Shown piece after piece: positions 16,245 to 25,360 of a stretch of 64,000 bases of DNA. A program made the position numbers and the translations under genes. Below the pieces are notes generated by a model. It was given only the letters and a program-made list of their open reading frames with translations, did not search any database and was not told the DNA's origin. Source of the stretch: JAKJEP01 sp964580995 (GTDB lineage: Bacteria; Planctomycetota; Phycisphaerae; Sedimentisphaerales; SM23-30). The DNA is taken from positions 1-64,000 of the forward strand of contig CAZOMV010000010.1 of NCBI GenBank assembly GCA_964580995.1, given 5' to 3'. The stretch's first letter is position 1. Each line of letters opens with the position of its first letter.

Positions 16245-16904
16245 GTGACGGCAAACGAGTTGCAAATCAAAAATAGAATAAATTCGTTTTATTTTGCTAT
16301 TGTCGCCGTAGTTGCGGCAATTTTCTGCACTCTATTTATTTGGTCGTTGATAAAACAGGAGATACGTAGTATGAATCCAGTAGTGGCGATGGTATATAAG
16401 AGGCCGCCTCGGATTTTGAAGGATCTGGAGATTCTTACCAATCAGGAAATATTCAAACATATTGAGCGTAAACAAGATCATTGGGCATACTTTGCGCTGG
16501 GATGCGAATGTGGCGTCAGGAATCTGGCGGTACAGGGCTACCCGGTAGATAGTGAATGGAAGCCCGGAACGAAAATATTCGCAGCTCCATTTGCGGTGCA
16601 TTGTGCGGCGTGTAATCACACGGTGGAACTGTTTGATCCCCGCAAACATGGTAATGATGGGGAGGAAGGATTTGGCGGCGGTATTACTGGTGAAGGATCC
16701 CGGGTCTCCTATTCCTGCAGTCGATGCGGAGAGACTATTTTTGAATTGGCTGTGGGGCTGGAATATGGCTTGGAGGAAGAAGATTTTGAAGATGATCCTT
16801 CCTTGTATGATAAAGTACAAGATTACTTCCATTGTTTTGCATTATATGGGAAATGCTGCAAGTGCGGCCATTTTGAGATAATTAGTGATTATGAATGCGC
16901 GTAA
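16245..16904 (+). CDS. Hypothetical membrane-anchored protein with multiple CxxC zinc-binding pairs
   Basis: A 219-aa protein if GTG 16245 is used: GGAG lies eight bases upstream and is supplied by the tail of the adjacent palindromic repeat. This reading includes one N-terminal membrane helix (about residues 15-35, SFYFAIVAVVAAIFCTLFIW). An alternative ATG at 16371, also with GGAG nine bases upstream, gives a 177-aa soluble form. Cys motifs are CECG, CAAC, CSRC and CCKC (near residues 97, 126, 163 and 205), enough for two zinc ribbons. I do not recognise the family. It stands alone between repeat-rich stretches. Confidence 0.5.
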   Translation: MTANELQIKNRINSFYFAIVAVVAAIFCTLFIWSLIKQEIRSMNPVVAMVYKRPPRILKDLEILTNQEIFKHIERKQDHWAYFALGCECGVRNLAVQGYPVDSEWKPGTKIFAAPFAVHCAACNHTVELFDPRKHGNDGEEGFGGGITGEGSRVSYSCSRCGETIFELAVGLEYGLEEEDFEDDPSLYDKVQDYFHCFALYGKCCKCGHFEIISDYECA

Positions 16905-16953
16905 GTATGAGGCGGTTATGGACAGGCAGGGAGGAAATAGACGTGATGTACAA

Positions 16954-16977
16954 GGGAGGGAGGGAGGGAGGGAGGGG
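16954..16977 (+). repeat. GGGA tandem tract with G-quadruplex potential
   Basis: Six runs of three or more G separated by single A residues. This is a strong predicted parallel G-quadruplex on the plus strand. Confidence 0.8.
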
Positions 16978-17146
16978 AAAGAATTTGAAATTTGAGATTT
17001 GAGAGGGAGAGTAAAAGAGAAGATGGATTCCCGGAAAAGAAATTACGAATTATGAATTACGAATTACCAGATAGTTATCAGTTAATGGTTATTAGCAAGA
17101 ATGGTTCAATGTTGAACTCTGAAGGGCAGATGGAAGAAAAGACTGG

Positions 17147-17166
17147 ATTCCTGCTTGCGCAGGAAT
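17147..17166. repeat. dRS3-like palindrome, copy 2 (covarying arm)
   Basis: ATTCCTGCTTGCGCAGGAAT is a perfect palindromic stem. Relative to copy 3, C to T in the left arm is matched by G to A in the right arm. Confidence 0.85.
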
Positions 17167-17228
17167 GACCGGCGGGCGTTCGAGTGGTATATGAGGACAT
17201 GGCAGGTAAGCGGAGGAAACAAAGATGG

Positions 17229-17248
17229 ATTCCCGCCTGCGCGGGAAT
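17229..17248. repeat. dRS3-like palindrome, copy 3
   Basis: ATTCCCGCCTGCGCGGGAAT matches the Neisseria-type dRS3 pattern exactly; it is preceded by GATGG and followed by GACAGGCGG. Confidence 0.9.
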
Positions 17249-17577
17249 GACAGGCGGACGAGGGAATGGTATATGGGGGACGAGGTGTGAGAGTGGAAGA
17301 AAAGAAGATGGTATGCAGAGCATACCCTACCAGAGTGTTTCGAGGGTGGGAACCGGGTGTTCGACCCCCTTACTGACGTGCGGGGCTGGGATAGGATGGC
17401 GGGGCAGGCCTTATCCTATGGCTTTCGATTGATACTTTCGCCCCGTTGGGGCTGGGGGGAGAGGGTGGGAGGACGCGGTCCGCAGGCGCACGCCTACGGC
17501 TAAGAAACTTATGGCCCCTTGGGGGCCTGATGGAGAAATGGGGTGCAGAAGATACCGCACAGGCGGGGGGGGGAAGA

Positions 17578-17789
17578 CACGGCTGACACAGCCGTGGCAC
17601 AATTATGGAGAGACATGTGATTCATCGACATGTCCACGCAAGCGTGGGCATGGCACCAGCCTTTCGGTCGAAAGGACCCAAACACGGCCGACATGGCCGT
17701 GGCACAATTATATGGAGATGCGTAGCGCGCCGGCAACAAGTTGCCGACGCAGGCGAGCTATACAAAAAAACACAGGCGAGACGCCTGTG
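17578..17789. repeat. Array of six short perfect hairpins
   Basis: Stems and loops: 17578-17596 (8 bp, loop ACA), 17629-17652 (11 bp with one wobble, loop AA), 17660-17675 (7 bp, loop GT), 17683-17701 (7 bp, loop GACAT), 17731-17746 (7 bp, loop AA), 17771-17789 (8 bp, loop AGA). Stem sequences differ, but three are followed by GGCAC or GCAC, and two share the tail GTGGCACAATTAT. Confidence 0.85.
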
Positions 17790-17804
17790 CTACGTTGCAG
17801 GGGG

Positions 17805-19586
17805 TTAGGGGGTGAACTCGGCGCGGAGGGCGGTGAGCCAGTCGTAGCCGTATTCGAGGCTGGGTTCGATATAGCTGCCCTCGTACCATTCGTTCCAGGC
17901 TTCGATGGTGAGGAAGGGGCGGTGGCGGCGGTCCCGGATGAATTGTTTGGCTTTTTGGAGGAGGAGGCGGAAGTTTTCGGGGGTGGCGCTGGACAGATAG
18001 GGGCGGAATTCGCGGGTGTCGATGGGGCGCCAGTCCTGCATGGGCATGAGAGGCAGGAGGAAGTCCTGGCCCAGGGAATCGCTGAGGGTTTGCCAGACGG
18101 ATTCGTGGGAGGGGATGGTCTGGGAGGGGAAATCCTCCTCCTGCACGATCCAGTGGGAGCCGGCGGAGCGGCCGGCTTTGATGGTTTTGCCGCCCAGGCC
18201 GAAGAAGTTGTAGGAGACGACGCTGTCGAAGCCGAGGCGTTTGACGGTTTCGATATCATGGGGGGAGAGGACATTGCAGGTGACAAAGTAGGGGTCGGGC
18301 AGGCTAGCCTGTTGGGCGCGTTGGCGCATGGCGGCGATGAAATCTTTGGCCTTTTCTTCGCTGCCCAGTGCCCGGGTGAAATCCGTGCCGGCCCAGAAGA
18401 TGACCAGGGGGCGGCCGTCGAGGCGGTAATAGTTCGGCTGGCGGAGGAAATTGTCGATCATGTAGTCGAAGATGTTGAGGGACAGATTATCGAACGGGGC
18501 GTGGTTGGTCCACATGACGGCGAAGGGCATGAGGTCGGCGAAGCGGTTGGTGGGGACGGGCGGGTCGTCGAGCTTTTGCTTGCCGAGGAAGCCGATTTCC
18601 AGGGCGCGATTCTGGAAGACGTCGTGGTGGAAGCTGCCGTCCTGGTTGAGAACGGGGTACCAGTCCCAGAGCATGAGGTTGATGCCGGATTCGCGCATCC
18701 ATTTGATGTGCCAGTCGAGGATGGCGGGGTTGCCGTTGGCGTAATACTGAATGCCGTGGTGGCGGGAGGCGGAGTCGGCGGAATCGTAGAGGAGCGGCTG
18801 GCGCCAGGGGCAGCGGAGGGCCATTTTTTCCCAGCCATCCCAGTCGTACTCCGGCTCCCAGGCGGCGAAATACCAGGCGGCGATGGTCCAGCCGGTATCC
18901 AGCGGCTGGACGGGGCCGGGTTTTTCGCGGGCGACGTCGATGCGGGGTGCGGCGGTGCGGCGGCCGCTGTCCAGGGGTTCGTTATAGAGGGGGATGCATT
19001 CGTCCCGGACGGAGGGATCGACGTCCGCCAGGAGTTTGACCCAGTCGAGCTGGATTTCGACGCCAGCTTCACTGACGGGATCGATGCGCAGGCGGCTGAT
19101 CTGGCCGAGGCTGCTGCCCCAGGTGCGGCGGGCGTCGCTACCCTGGCCTTCGATGGGGATGGGATTTTGGAGGTCGAGGTAATAGGTGTGCCAGCCTTGC
19201 TGGATGCCGAAGAAGAGGAAGCCGTTCCAGTCGCCGTTGGGGGACCAGTAGAAGAGCTGGCCGCTGCCGGGGCGGGAGGCGGACATGCGGACGGCGAGGA
19301 AATTGTAGCGGGCGTCGATGGTTTTATCGCTGAGGTTCAGATAGAAGGCGGGGTCGGGGGTGTCGGAGGTGAAATGCAAGATGCCATCCTGAAAGGCGGA
19401 GCCGCGGACGTTTTGGAGGCCGCTGAGGTCGGCGGGGTCGTTCATATCCCAGGGGTCCTGCCGGACGGCGGCGGGCCAATCGGAGTAACGGCTGAGGTCG
19501 GGGTTGGGGTCGGGTTCGGCAGAAGCGGCTGGGGCACAGATCGAGGCGGAAATTATGAGGATAAGAAGCGGGTGAACGGTTTGCAT
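17805..19586 (-). CDS. Secreted GH99/WbsX-like glycoside hydrolase
   Basis: 593-aa exported protein: signal peptide (residues 1-23, ending ASAE), an N-terminal beta-sandwich module (about 30-200, with GIQQGWHTYYLDLQNP typical of carbohydrate-binding-like folds) and a C-terminal TIM-barrel domain (about 225-590). The barrel ends with IEAWNEWYEGSYIEP, the hallmark of the GH99-like/WbsX family, and has WYFAAWEPEYDWDGW at its entrance. WbsX relatives are named glycosyltransferases from their O-antigen context, but the fold and a secretion signal fit endo-acting glycan hydrolysis. Codons end mostly in C, opposite to the divergent neighbour. The substrate is unknown. Confidence 0.75.
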   Translation of the reverse strand: MQTVHPLLILIISASICAPAASAEPDPNPDLSRYSDWPAAVRQDPWDMNDPADLSGLQNVRGSAFQDGILHFTSDTPDPAFYLNLSDKTIDARYNFLAVRMSASRPGSGQLFYWSPNGDWNGFLFFGIQQGWHTYYLDLQNPIPIEGQGSDARRTWGSSLGQISRLRIDPVSEAGVEIQLDWVKLLADVDPSVRDECIPLYNEPLDSGRRTAAPRIDVAREKPGPVQPLDTGWTIAAWYFAAWEPEYDWDGWEKMALRCPWRQPLLYDSADSASRHHGIQYYANGNPAILDWHIKWMRESGINLMLWDWYPVLNQDGSFHHDVFQNRALEIGFLGKQKLDDPPVPTNRFADLMPFAVMWTNHAPFDNLSLNIFDYMIDNFLRQPNYYRLDGRPLVIFWAGTDFTRALGSEEKAKDFIAAMRQRAQQASLPDPYFVTCNVLSPHDIETVKRLGFDSVVSYNFFGLGGKTIKAGRSAGSHWIVQEEDFPSQTIPSHESVWQTLSDSLGQDFLLPLMPMQDWRPIDTREFRPYLSSATPENFRLLLQKAKQFIRDRRHRPFLTIEAWNEWYEGSYIEPSLEYGYDWLTALRAEFTP

Positions 19587-19732
19587 ACGATTCTCCTAAA
19601 AGGAAACCAGCGATAGAATAGCATGAAGAAGCAAGTAGCGTATAGCGAAATCCGGGTGATATAATGATAAAAAGGTTGCAAAGTTTGGAAAGAAGGGATT
19701 AAATCCGGAAAATGATATATGAGGATGAAACG

Positions 19733-21535
19733 ATGTCAGCAAACAGATTCATGGTTTATTGTTGTATGGGGATGGGGCTGGTTTTTGGCGCGGGGGCGGG
19801 CGGCGCGGCGGAGGAACCGGCTGGGGGAGCGGTCGGATGGGATTTGAACAGCGATAGTTGGGCGGCGACGGATGCGCTGGGGCGGGAACTGCCGGATTTT
19901 GCTACGTGCGGAGAAGTGAAGAAGGATAAGTATGTGGGGATATTTTACTGGACGTGGCATACGATGCAGGGCGGTCAGGGGCCGTTTGATGTGACGAAGA
20001 TCCTGGCGGAGAAGGCGGAGCAGCCGGCGTGGGGGCCGGTGGGGGCGGCGCATCACTGGGGGGAGCCGGAGCTGGGGTACTACATCAATACGGATCCGTA
20101 TGTGATCCGCAGACATGCCTCGATGCTGACGGATGCGGGGGTGGATGTGATTATTTTTGACACGACGAATCCGCCGTTTTCGTTCAAGGAATCGTATATG
20201 GCGCTGTGCGAGGAGTACCGGCGGATGCGTCAGGAGGGGAACAGCACGCCGCAGATTGCGTTTCTGGGGCCGTTTGGAGACCCGACGGGGCTGGTGCAGC
20301 AGGTGTATGAGGATTTGTATAAGCCGAATTTGTTTGCGGAGCTGTGGTTCCGGTGGAAGGGCAAACCGCTGATTATGGCGGACCCGGGGTATCTCCAGAA
20401 TGAGGAATGGAAGGCGTTTTTTACGTTTCGCAAACCGATCCCGTCGTATTTCACCGGGCCGGTGGGGCCGGATCAGTGGGGGTGGCTGGAAGTGTATCCG
20501 CAGCATGGATTTTATAATGCGGAGAACCAGGTGGAGCAGGCGGCGGTGGGAGTGGCACAGAATGCGGTGGGCGGGGAGCTGTCGTTTATGAGCCATCGGG
20601 ACGGGGCGATGGGGCGGAGCTGGCACGGGGGGAAGAAGGAGGCGGGGGCGGATGCGGTTTTGTACGGGTGGAATTTCGCGGAGCAGTGGCAGCGGGCGTT
20701 TGAGCTGAATCCGGAGTTTGTGTTTATTACGGGGTGGAATGAATGGGTGGCGGGGCGGTTTCTGGAGTGGTATAAGTATAAGGCGGAGCGGGACAGCCTG
20801 CATGCGGACGGGATGTTCGTGGATGAATACAACCAGGAGTACAGCCGGGACATCGAGCCGATGAAGGGCGGGCATACGGACAATTATTATTATCAGATGA
20901 TTTCGTATATCCGGCGGTTTAAGGGGATGCGGGCGGCGCCGGCGGCTTCGGGGGAAAAGACGATAGTCATCGATGGGGATTTTTCCGACTGGCAGGAGGT
21001 GGGGCCGGAATATCGGGATACGATTGGCGATACGATCCACCGGGATCACCGGGGGTACGGCAGCACGCATTATACGGATACCACGGGGCGGAACGATTTG
21101 GTGATGATGAAGGCGGCGCGGGATGGGGAGGCGGTTTATTTTTATGCCCAGGCGCGGGAGAAGATCACGCCTTATACCGATCCGCAATGGATGCTGCTGT
21201 TTATCGACGCGGACGGGGACTGGCGGACGGGGTGGCAGGGGTATGATTTTGTGGTGAATCAGGCGGTGGTGAATGAATCGACCACCACGCTGAAGAAAAA
21301 TGTGGGAAACGGGCGGGAGTGGAAGCCGGCGGGGGAGTTACAATATAAAGTGGTGGATAATAAAATGGAATTGCGGATCCCGCAGGAACTGCTGGGGCTG
21401 GGAAAAACGGGGCCGGTGGCTTTTGATTTCCACTGGGCGGACAATATGCAGAAGGAAGGGGATATTATCGAGTTTGCCGTCAGCGGGGACAGTGCGCCTA
21501 ACCGGCGGTTCAATTACCGGTATTCCGGGCGATAA
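19733..21535 (+). CDS. Secreted GH99/GH71-like hydrolase with C-terminal CBM9-like domain
   Basis: Exported 600-aa protein. ATG 19733 is chosen because GAGG lies eight bases upstream; an in-frame ATG at 19712 has no such site. Signal peptide to about residue 27. The barrel starts with YVGIFYWTWHTM and contains DAGVDVIIFDTTNPP and FITGWNEWVAGRF, resembling GH99-like families. From about residue 410, TIVIDGDFSDWQEVGPEYRDT and FFIDADGD-like LFIDADGDWRTGWQGYDF indicate a CBM9-like (DOMON-fold) carbohydrate-binding module. It is divergent from the WbsX-like gene with 146 bp between them, so the two may share control. Codons end mostly in G (gcg, ggg, gag). Confidence 0.75.
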   Translation: MSANRFMVYCCMGMGLVFGAGAGGAAEEPAGGAVGWDLNSDSWAATDALGRELPDFATCGEVKKDKYVGIFYWTWHTMQGGQGPFDVTKILAEKAEQPAWGPVGAAHHWGEPELGYYINTDPYVIRRHASMLTDAGVDVIIFDTTNPPFSFKESYMALCEEYRRMRQEGNSTPQIAFLGPFGDPTGLVQQVYEDLYKPNLFAELWFRWKGKPLIMADPGYLQNEEWKAFFTFRKPIPSYFTGPVGPDQWGWLEVYPQHGFYNAENQVEQAAVGVAQNAVGGELSFMSHRDGAMGRSWHGGKKEAGADAVLYGWNFAEQWQRAFELNPEFVFITGWNEWVAGRFLEWYKYKAERDSLHADGMFVDEYNQEYSRDIEPMKGGHTDNYYYQMISYIRRFKGMRAAPAASGEKTIVIDGDFSDWQEVGPEYRDTIGDTIHRDHRGYGSTHYTDTTGRNDLVMMKAARDGEAVYFYAQAREKITPYTDPQWMLLFIDADGDWRTGWQGYDFVVNQAVVNESTTTLKKNVGNGREWKPAGELQYKVVDNKMELRIPQELLGLGKTGPVAFDFHWADNMQKEGDIIEFAVSGDSAPNRRFNYRYSGR

Positions 21536-21557
21536 AATCGATCTTTACCTTAACTAT

Positions 21558-24500
21558 TTATTGATAGCCGATGGTCTGGAGCTGGGTCTCGAAGTCGGCC
21601 GGCAAGTCAGCCAGAGGTTTGTTGGTTTCGGAGGCGGCGTGGCGGATCAGGTTGCGCAGCAGCCGTTCGGCGGCCGGGTCTTCGCCCAACCGCTCGCAAA
21701 TGCCGAGCGTGTTCAAAATAAAACGTCCCGCCCCCAGTTGGTAAACCGCAATTAATATGCCCGAATCATAGGCAAAGGAGGTGTTGATTGAAGCGGCGGG
21801 CAATTCGGCTGGAGCGTCCAGATCGCACCATCGGGCATCGGAAATCAGGCTGCGATAGAAGGTGTAATCCATCAGGCCGCCCGCGGGCAAACCATCGAAA
21901 ACAGGATGCTTCTTCGTCCACGGATCATGGACGTAAAACCAATCGGAGCTAAGGTTCAGCCTTCCTTTGTTCTTGAGCGGCGCCCAGCCGACTGGGTTGT
22001 CGCCCTTTTGAAATACCTGGGGAGCGAGGAAGATGGCTGTCGAGCCTCGGGCGATATGCTGGGCCAAAGCCCGCCACTGGCCGGTGTCCGCGGCCGGTGT
22101 GCGTCCGACCACGATCACTTCACGGGCCATCTGGCGGCCAACGGCCAGCGGATGCGACTTCACGCCCCGCTGAGCAATCCATTTTGCTACCACCGGTTCG
22201 TCGCCCCAAAGGGCGATGTCGGTTTCCACCTCGGGCATCTCCGCGGCGTCAGTCACGTAAAAATCAGCCGTGCCGCCCGCCGCCGCCCCGCCCCGCTCGA
22301 ACGCCGCTGCGAACTGGTACTTGCCCGATGGCCCGTCCATGACGACGTCTTCCTCGAAAAACGGGATCGCCATCGGCTGCTGGGGCCGGACCTTGGGGTC
22401 CTGAATCGTCACGTTCACGGTCTTGTCGAATACGGTCCGATTATCCGGGCCGATGATTTGCAGATGGATCGGGTACTCGCCGGGCAAGAGCGCGTTTTCG
22501 TTCGCCAGGACGGCTTTCAGTTGTACCTTGCCGCCGCGATAGGCGTGATAAGGTTCCGGGAACAGGCAGAGCCGCAGCGGGTAGAAACTGTCGAACATCG
22601 CGTCGGTGGCGCCGGGTTTCAGGTCGCGGAACTCCGTGCCCGTGGCGCCTTCGCCGCACGAGCCGTGATCGTAGGTGCCCGACAGGCTGTAACCGATGCA
22701 GGCAGGGTTTGCGCGGATGGCGTTCATCCCCGTCAAACGTAACCCGGCCATTTTCGCCACGCACAGGCGGAAATAGTTTTCCTGCGTCCCGAACGTATCG
22801 GCCATGTTCCACTTTTTCCAGTCGGCCAGGAAGGAGTTGTAAAAGCCGCGATACAGGTCGGCGTCTTCCGATTGCCCCAGCCCGATCTGCTCATAATGAA
22901 GCAGTTGCCGCGGCAAATCCACCGCGCTGGCCACCCCGTATTCCGAAAGAAACACGGGCTTGCCCGGCTGGTAGTCGCGCAGATCGCTAATTTGTGCGGG
23001 CAGGTGCGGAATACGCTGGTAGCGATGTTCATCGCGCAAGGTGTCTTCCCAGTCCGTTTGCCCCGGATTGCACAAAGCGCCGAAATCGCGCGTCCATCCC
23101 TGAGAAGGTTTGAACAGTTTGAACGTAGCGGGGTCGATTTCCTTACCCGAGGCAAAGGAACCGGCAGTCCACGGATTTTTATCATCATTTTTTTCCGTAA
23201 AGGCGCTGATATCGTAAACGGTTCCGCCCAGGCGGATCGTGGCGGCCAATGCCGTGGTATCGCCGCCGTAATTGCCGTTGCCACAGCCGACGGCGAAATC
23301 GATGGTATCGCCAGCCTGGACGGAAACGGTTTTTTCACAGGCGGCCTCGTTGCCGCGGCCGCCGACGTTGATGGCGTCGTCGAAAATCACACGGCCTTGA
23401 TGCAATACGTGCACGTCGGTTGTCGCCTGTCCCGCGATGCCGGTGAATTTCACGTTCACCACGCAGGAGCCGTTCCGGGGCGCGGTCCACCGCAAAACCC
23501 CGTACGAGCCGTCCGGCCCCGGGTGCAGACTGGCCTGACCGGGCTTCCAAACGATCCCCGGCCCCTGGATATCGTGATCGGTTTCGTTCCGCGCTGCGCA
23601 GGGTTCCGGCCCCGCCTCTCCGTTCCACAGCGTCAGCCCCTCCGGCGAACCGCCGCTCCGCGGAATGAATTGTTCCAGGCCGCTGTTAAGGATCACGACC
23701 CGCGTGTCATCGAGCGAACGCACCAGCGGCAGCATATTCACGGCATGGCGGAAAATCGCGCCGTTGCCGGTCTCGTTCAACAAGCCCCACATTACTACGC
23801 TGGGATGGTTCCGGTCGCGGGTGATCATGCCGCGAATCGCGGTGTCGAACCGATCGGGCATCTGCGGCGAATCGCTCCACTGCCAGCCCACCGCCGATTC
23901 CTGATACACCAGCAGCCCGATCTCGTCGCAATAGTCAAGTTGGCGGCGGTCGGCGATCTCGCAGAAAAAGCGAATCATGTTAAAGCCCATCGCTTTTGAG
24001 TTCAACAGATCGCGACGCAGCAGATCCGGATCCAGCGGCAGCCGGTGGCCGCCCGGAAACATGTTGCCGGAATGCGAGCTTTTCAAAAAGATGCGCCGTC
24101 CGTTCAAGCGGAAGGCCCCGTCCACGAAGCGGAAATCGCGGAATCCGCACTGCGCCGACACCTCGTTACCGGCATCTGACTGGGGGACATGAACGCGGGC
24201 GGTAACGCGATATAAATACGGATCGCCCAAATCCCAAAGATGCGGCTGATCGACTTTCAGGCTCGTTTCCACCAGCGTATCACCCGGTGAAACCGAACGG
24301 CTCAAAGTGAGACTCTGCAATGTTTCGCCGGCAGAGGCCGGGGCCACGGCCACTTGCAGACGTGCCTCAGCCGGCTCCTTCCCGGCGTTGCGAATATTGG
24401 CCGCAATGCGGATTTCTCCGGTCGCGCAGTCAGGCCGCACAAATAAATTCTCGATCCGCACCACCGGCGCCACCAGCAGTTCCACCGAATCGACCAGCCC

Positions 24501-25064
24501 GCCGAACTGATATTCACTGCCGACCGGGCGGTGCGGCCGCCGCCCCCGCTGCGGCGTGTTCCCAATCGACAGCCCGTCGATCGGCTGGTCCGTCGGACTC
24601 AGCACCCGCACCGCGATATGGTTAACGGCCCCCGGCGAAACGGCCTCCGTCACATCGAACGTAAACGGCTCATCGCCCCCCTCATGCCGGCCCACATGGA
24701 CCTCGTTCACCCAGACGTCGGCCAGATAATTGACCATCCAGAACCGCAGCAGATACCGCCCTTCCGCCTGCGGATGGACGGGAACTGTCACGTCGCGCCA
24801 ATACCACGCCACCCCGTGGCAGCCCGGCAGGGCATTTTGGTAAACACCCGGCACACCGACCTTCTTCGCCTCCGGCCGCGGCGCTCGCTGCCAATTCTCG
24901 TCCCGGCCGACGTTCTTTTCGTCAAACGCCACCAGCCAGTCCGCTCCATCCAGGGAGACGGACGTAGAAGATTTTACCATTACGGGAGAATCGGCGGCGG
25001 CAACCTGGGGCAAAAGACCGGACAATATTACCGCAATCCCAAGTCTCACATTACTCTTTATCAT
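21558..25064 (-). CDS. Large secreted GH2-family glycoside hydrolase
   Basis: 1168-aa exported enzyme (signal peptide to about residue 23). The GH2 order is visible: sugar-binding jelly roll (40-200, with WYWRDVTVP and LADVWVNEVHVGRHEGG), Ig-like domain (200-310) and TIM barrel from about 315 with FRLNGRRIFLKSSHSGNMFP. The acid/base is Glu431 in MWGLLNE and the likely nucleophile Glu708 in PVFLSEYG. Between them, about residues 490-615 form an inserted beta-sandwich (YGVLRWTAPRNGSC, TIDFAVGCGNGNYGGD), a module usually found in other planctomycete secreted proteins. A long C-terminal region (830-1160) has a further Ig-like part and a GATase-like fold (HIARGSTAIFLAP). GAGG precedes the ATG. Substrate unknown (beta-galactoside, mannoside or glucuronide). 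Confidence 0.85.
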   Translation of the reverse strand: MIKSNVRLGIAVILSGLLPQVAAADSPVMVKSSTSVSLDGADWLVAFDEKNVGRDENWQRAPRPEAKKVGVPGVYQNALPGCHGVAWYWRDVTVPVHPQAEGRYLLRFWMVNYLADVWVNEVHVGRHEGGDEPFTFDVTEAVSPGAVNHIAVRVLSPTDQPIDGLSIGNTPQRGRRPHRPVGSEYQFGGLVDSVELLVAPVVRIENLFVRPDCATGEIRIAANIRNAGKEPAEARLQVAVAPASAGETLQSLTLSRSVSPGDTLVETSLKVDQPHLWDLGDPYLYRVTARVHVPQSDAGNEVSAQCGFRDFRFVDGAFRLNGRRIFLKSSHSGNMFPGGHRLPLDPDLLRRDLLNSKAMGFNMIRFFCEIADRRQLDYCDEIGLLVYQESAVGWQWSDSPQMPDRFDTAIRGMITRDRNHPSVVMWGLLNETGNGAIFRHAVNMLPLVRSLDDTRVVILNSGLEQFIPRSGGSPEGLTLWNGEAGPEPCAARNETDHDIQGPGIVWKPGQASLHPGPDGSYGVLRWTAPRNGSCVVNVKFTGIAGQATTDVHVLHQGRVIFDDAINVGGRGNEAACEKTVSVQAGDTIDFAVGCGNGNYGGDTTALAATIRLGGTVYDISAFTEKNDDKNPWTAGSFASGKEIDPATFKLFKPSQGWTRDFGALCNPGQTDWEDTLRDEHRYQRIPHLPAQISDLRDYQPGKPVFLSEYGVASAVDLPRQLLHYEQIGLGQSEDADLYRGFYNSFLADWKKWNMADTFGTQENYFRLCVAKMAGLRLTGMNAIRANPACIGYSLSGTYDHGSCGEGATGTEFRDLKPGATDAMFDSFYPLRLCLFPEPYHAYRGGKVQLKAVLANENALLPGEYPIHLQIIGPDNRTVFDKTVNVTIQDPKVRPQQPMAIPFFEEDVVMDGPSGKYQFAAAFERGGAAAGGTADFYVTDAAEMPEVETDIALWGDEPVVAKWIAQRGVKSHPLAVGRQMAREVIVVGRTPAADTGQWRALAQHIARGSTAIFLAPQVFQKGDNPVGWAPLKNKGRLNLSSDWFYVHDPWTKKHPVFDGLPAGGLMDYTFYRSLISDARWCDLDAPAELPAASINTSFAYDSGILIAVYQLGAGRFILNTLGICERLGEDPAAERLLRNLIRHAASETNKPLADLPADFETQLQTIGYQ

Positions 25065-25360
25065 ATGGGTTACCTCAAATTTAAGTCAGACAAGCAGATT
25101 TTTGCGACGTAAAATTCTCTGCTTTACAAATGCAGAAATTTCACATGCTTTCCATTATTCCTGATACGATATAAGAACTCCAACTAAACCAGATACATGT
25201 TACTATTTGAACATTTCTAGTCACTTCTATCCATTTTTAGACACGTTTTCAATATAAAAATGGTTTTCCTCCGAAAAAGTGGGGAAATTGTTCGGATAAC
25301 CATTGCCAGGAAATATGAATTCAATCCCGCGTTCGGGAAATGAATGGATACGTTCCTGTT

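Larger units (their letters stand above)
16905..17804. other. Gene-free repeat-rich stretch
   Basis: About 900 bp without a credible gene. Contents in order: a G-run tract at 16954-16977, an AATTACGAATTATGAATTAC motif at 17041-17067, a GTTATCAG motif near 17074, two dRS3-like palindromes (17147, 17229) and an array of six short hairpins (17578-17789). The 701-residue open frame that starts at 17511 is an antisense shadow of the gene downstream. Confidence 0.7.

Noticed and set aside
15960..17323. Small minus-strand open frames encoding VIPAQAGIH-like peptides.
   Set aside because: These are translations of the dRS3-like palindromic repeats, not genes.
17805..19586. Annotation as a cell-surface O-antigen glycosyltransferase because of the WbsX family name.
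   Set aside because: It has a secretion signal, a beta-sandwich module and no glycan-assembly neighbours; a hydrolase-like role is more consistent.
17511..19616. A 701-codon open frame on the plus strand, rich in Gly, Ala and Val.
   Set aside because: It is antisense to the WbsX-like gene, lacks any known domain and has biased composition from the G-rich strand.
19736..21187. A 483-codon minus-strand open frame.
   Set aside because: Antisense to the GH99-like/CBM9-like gene; Arg/Pro/His-rich and without domains.
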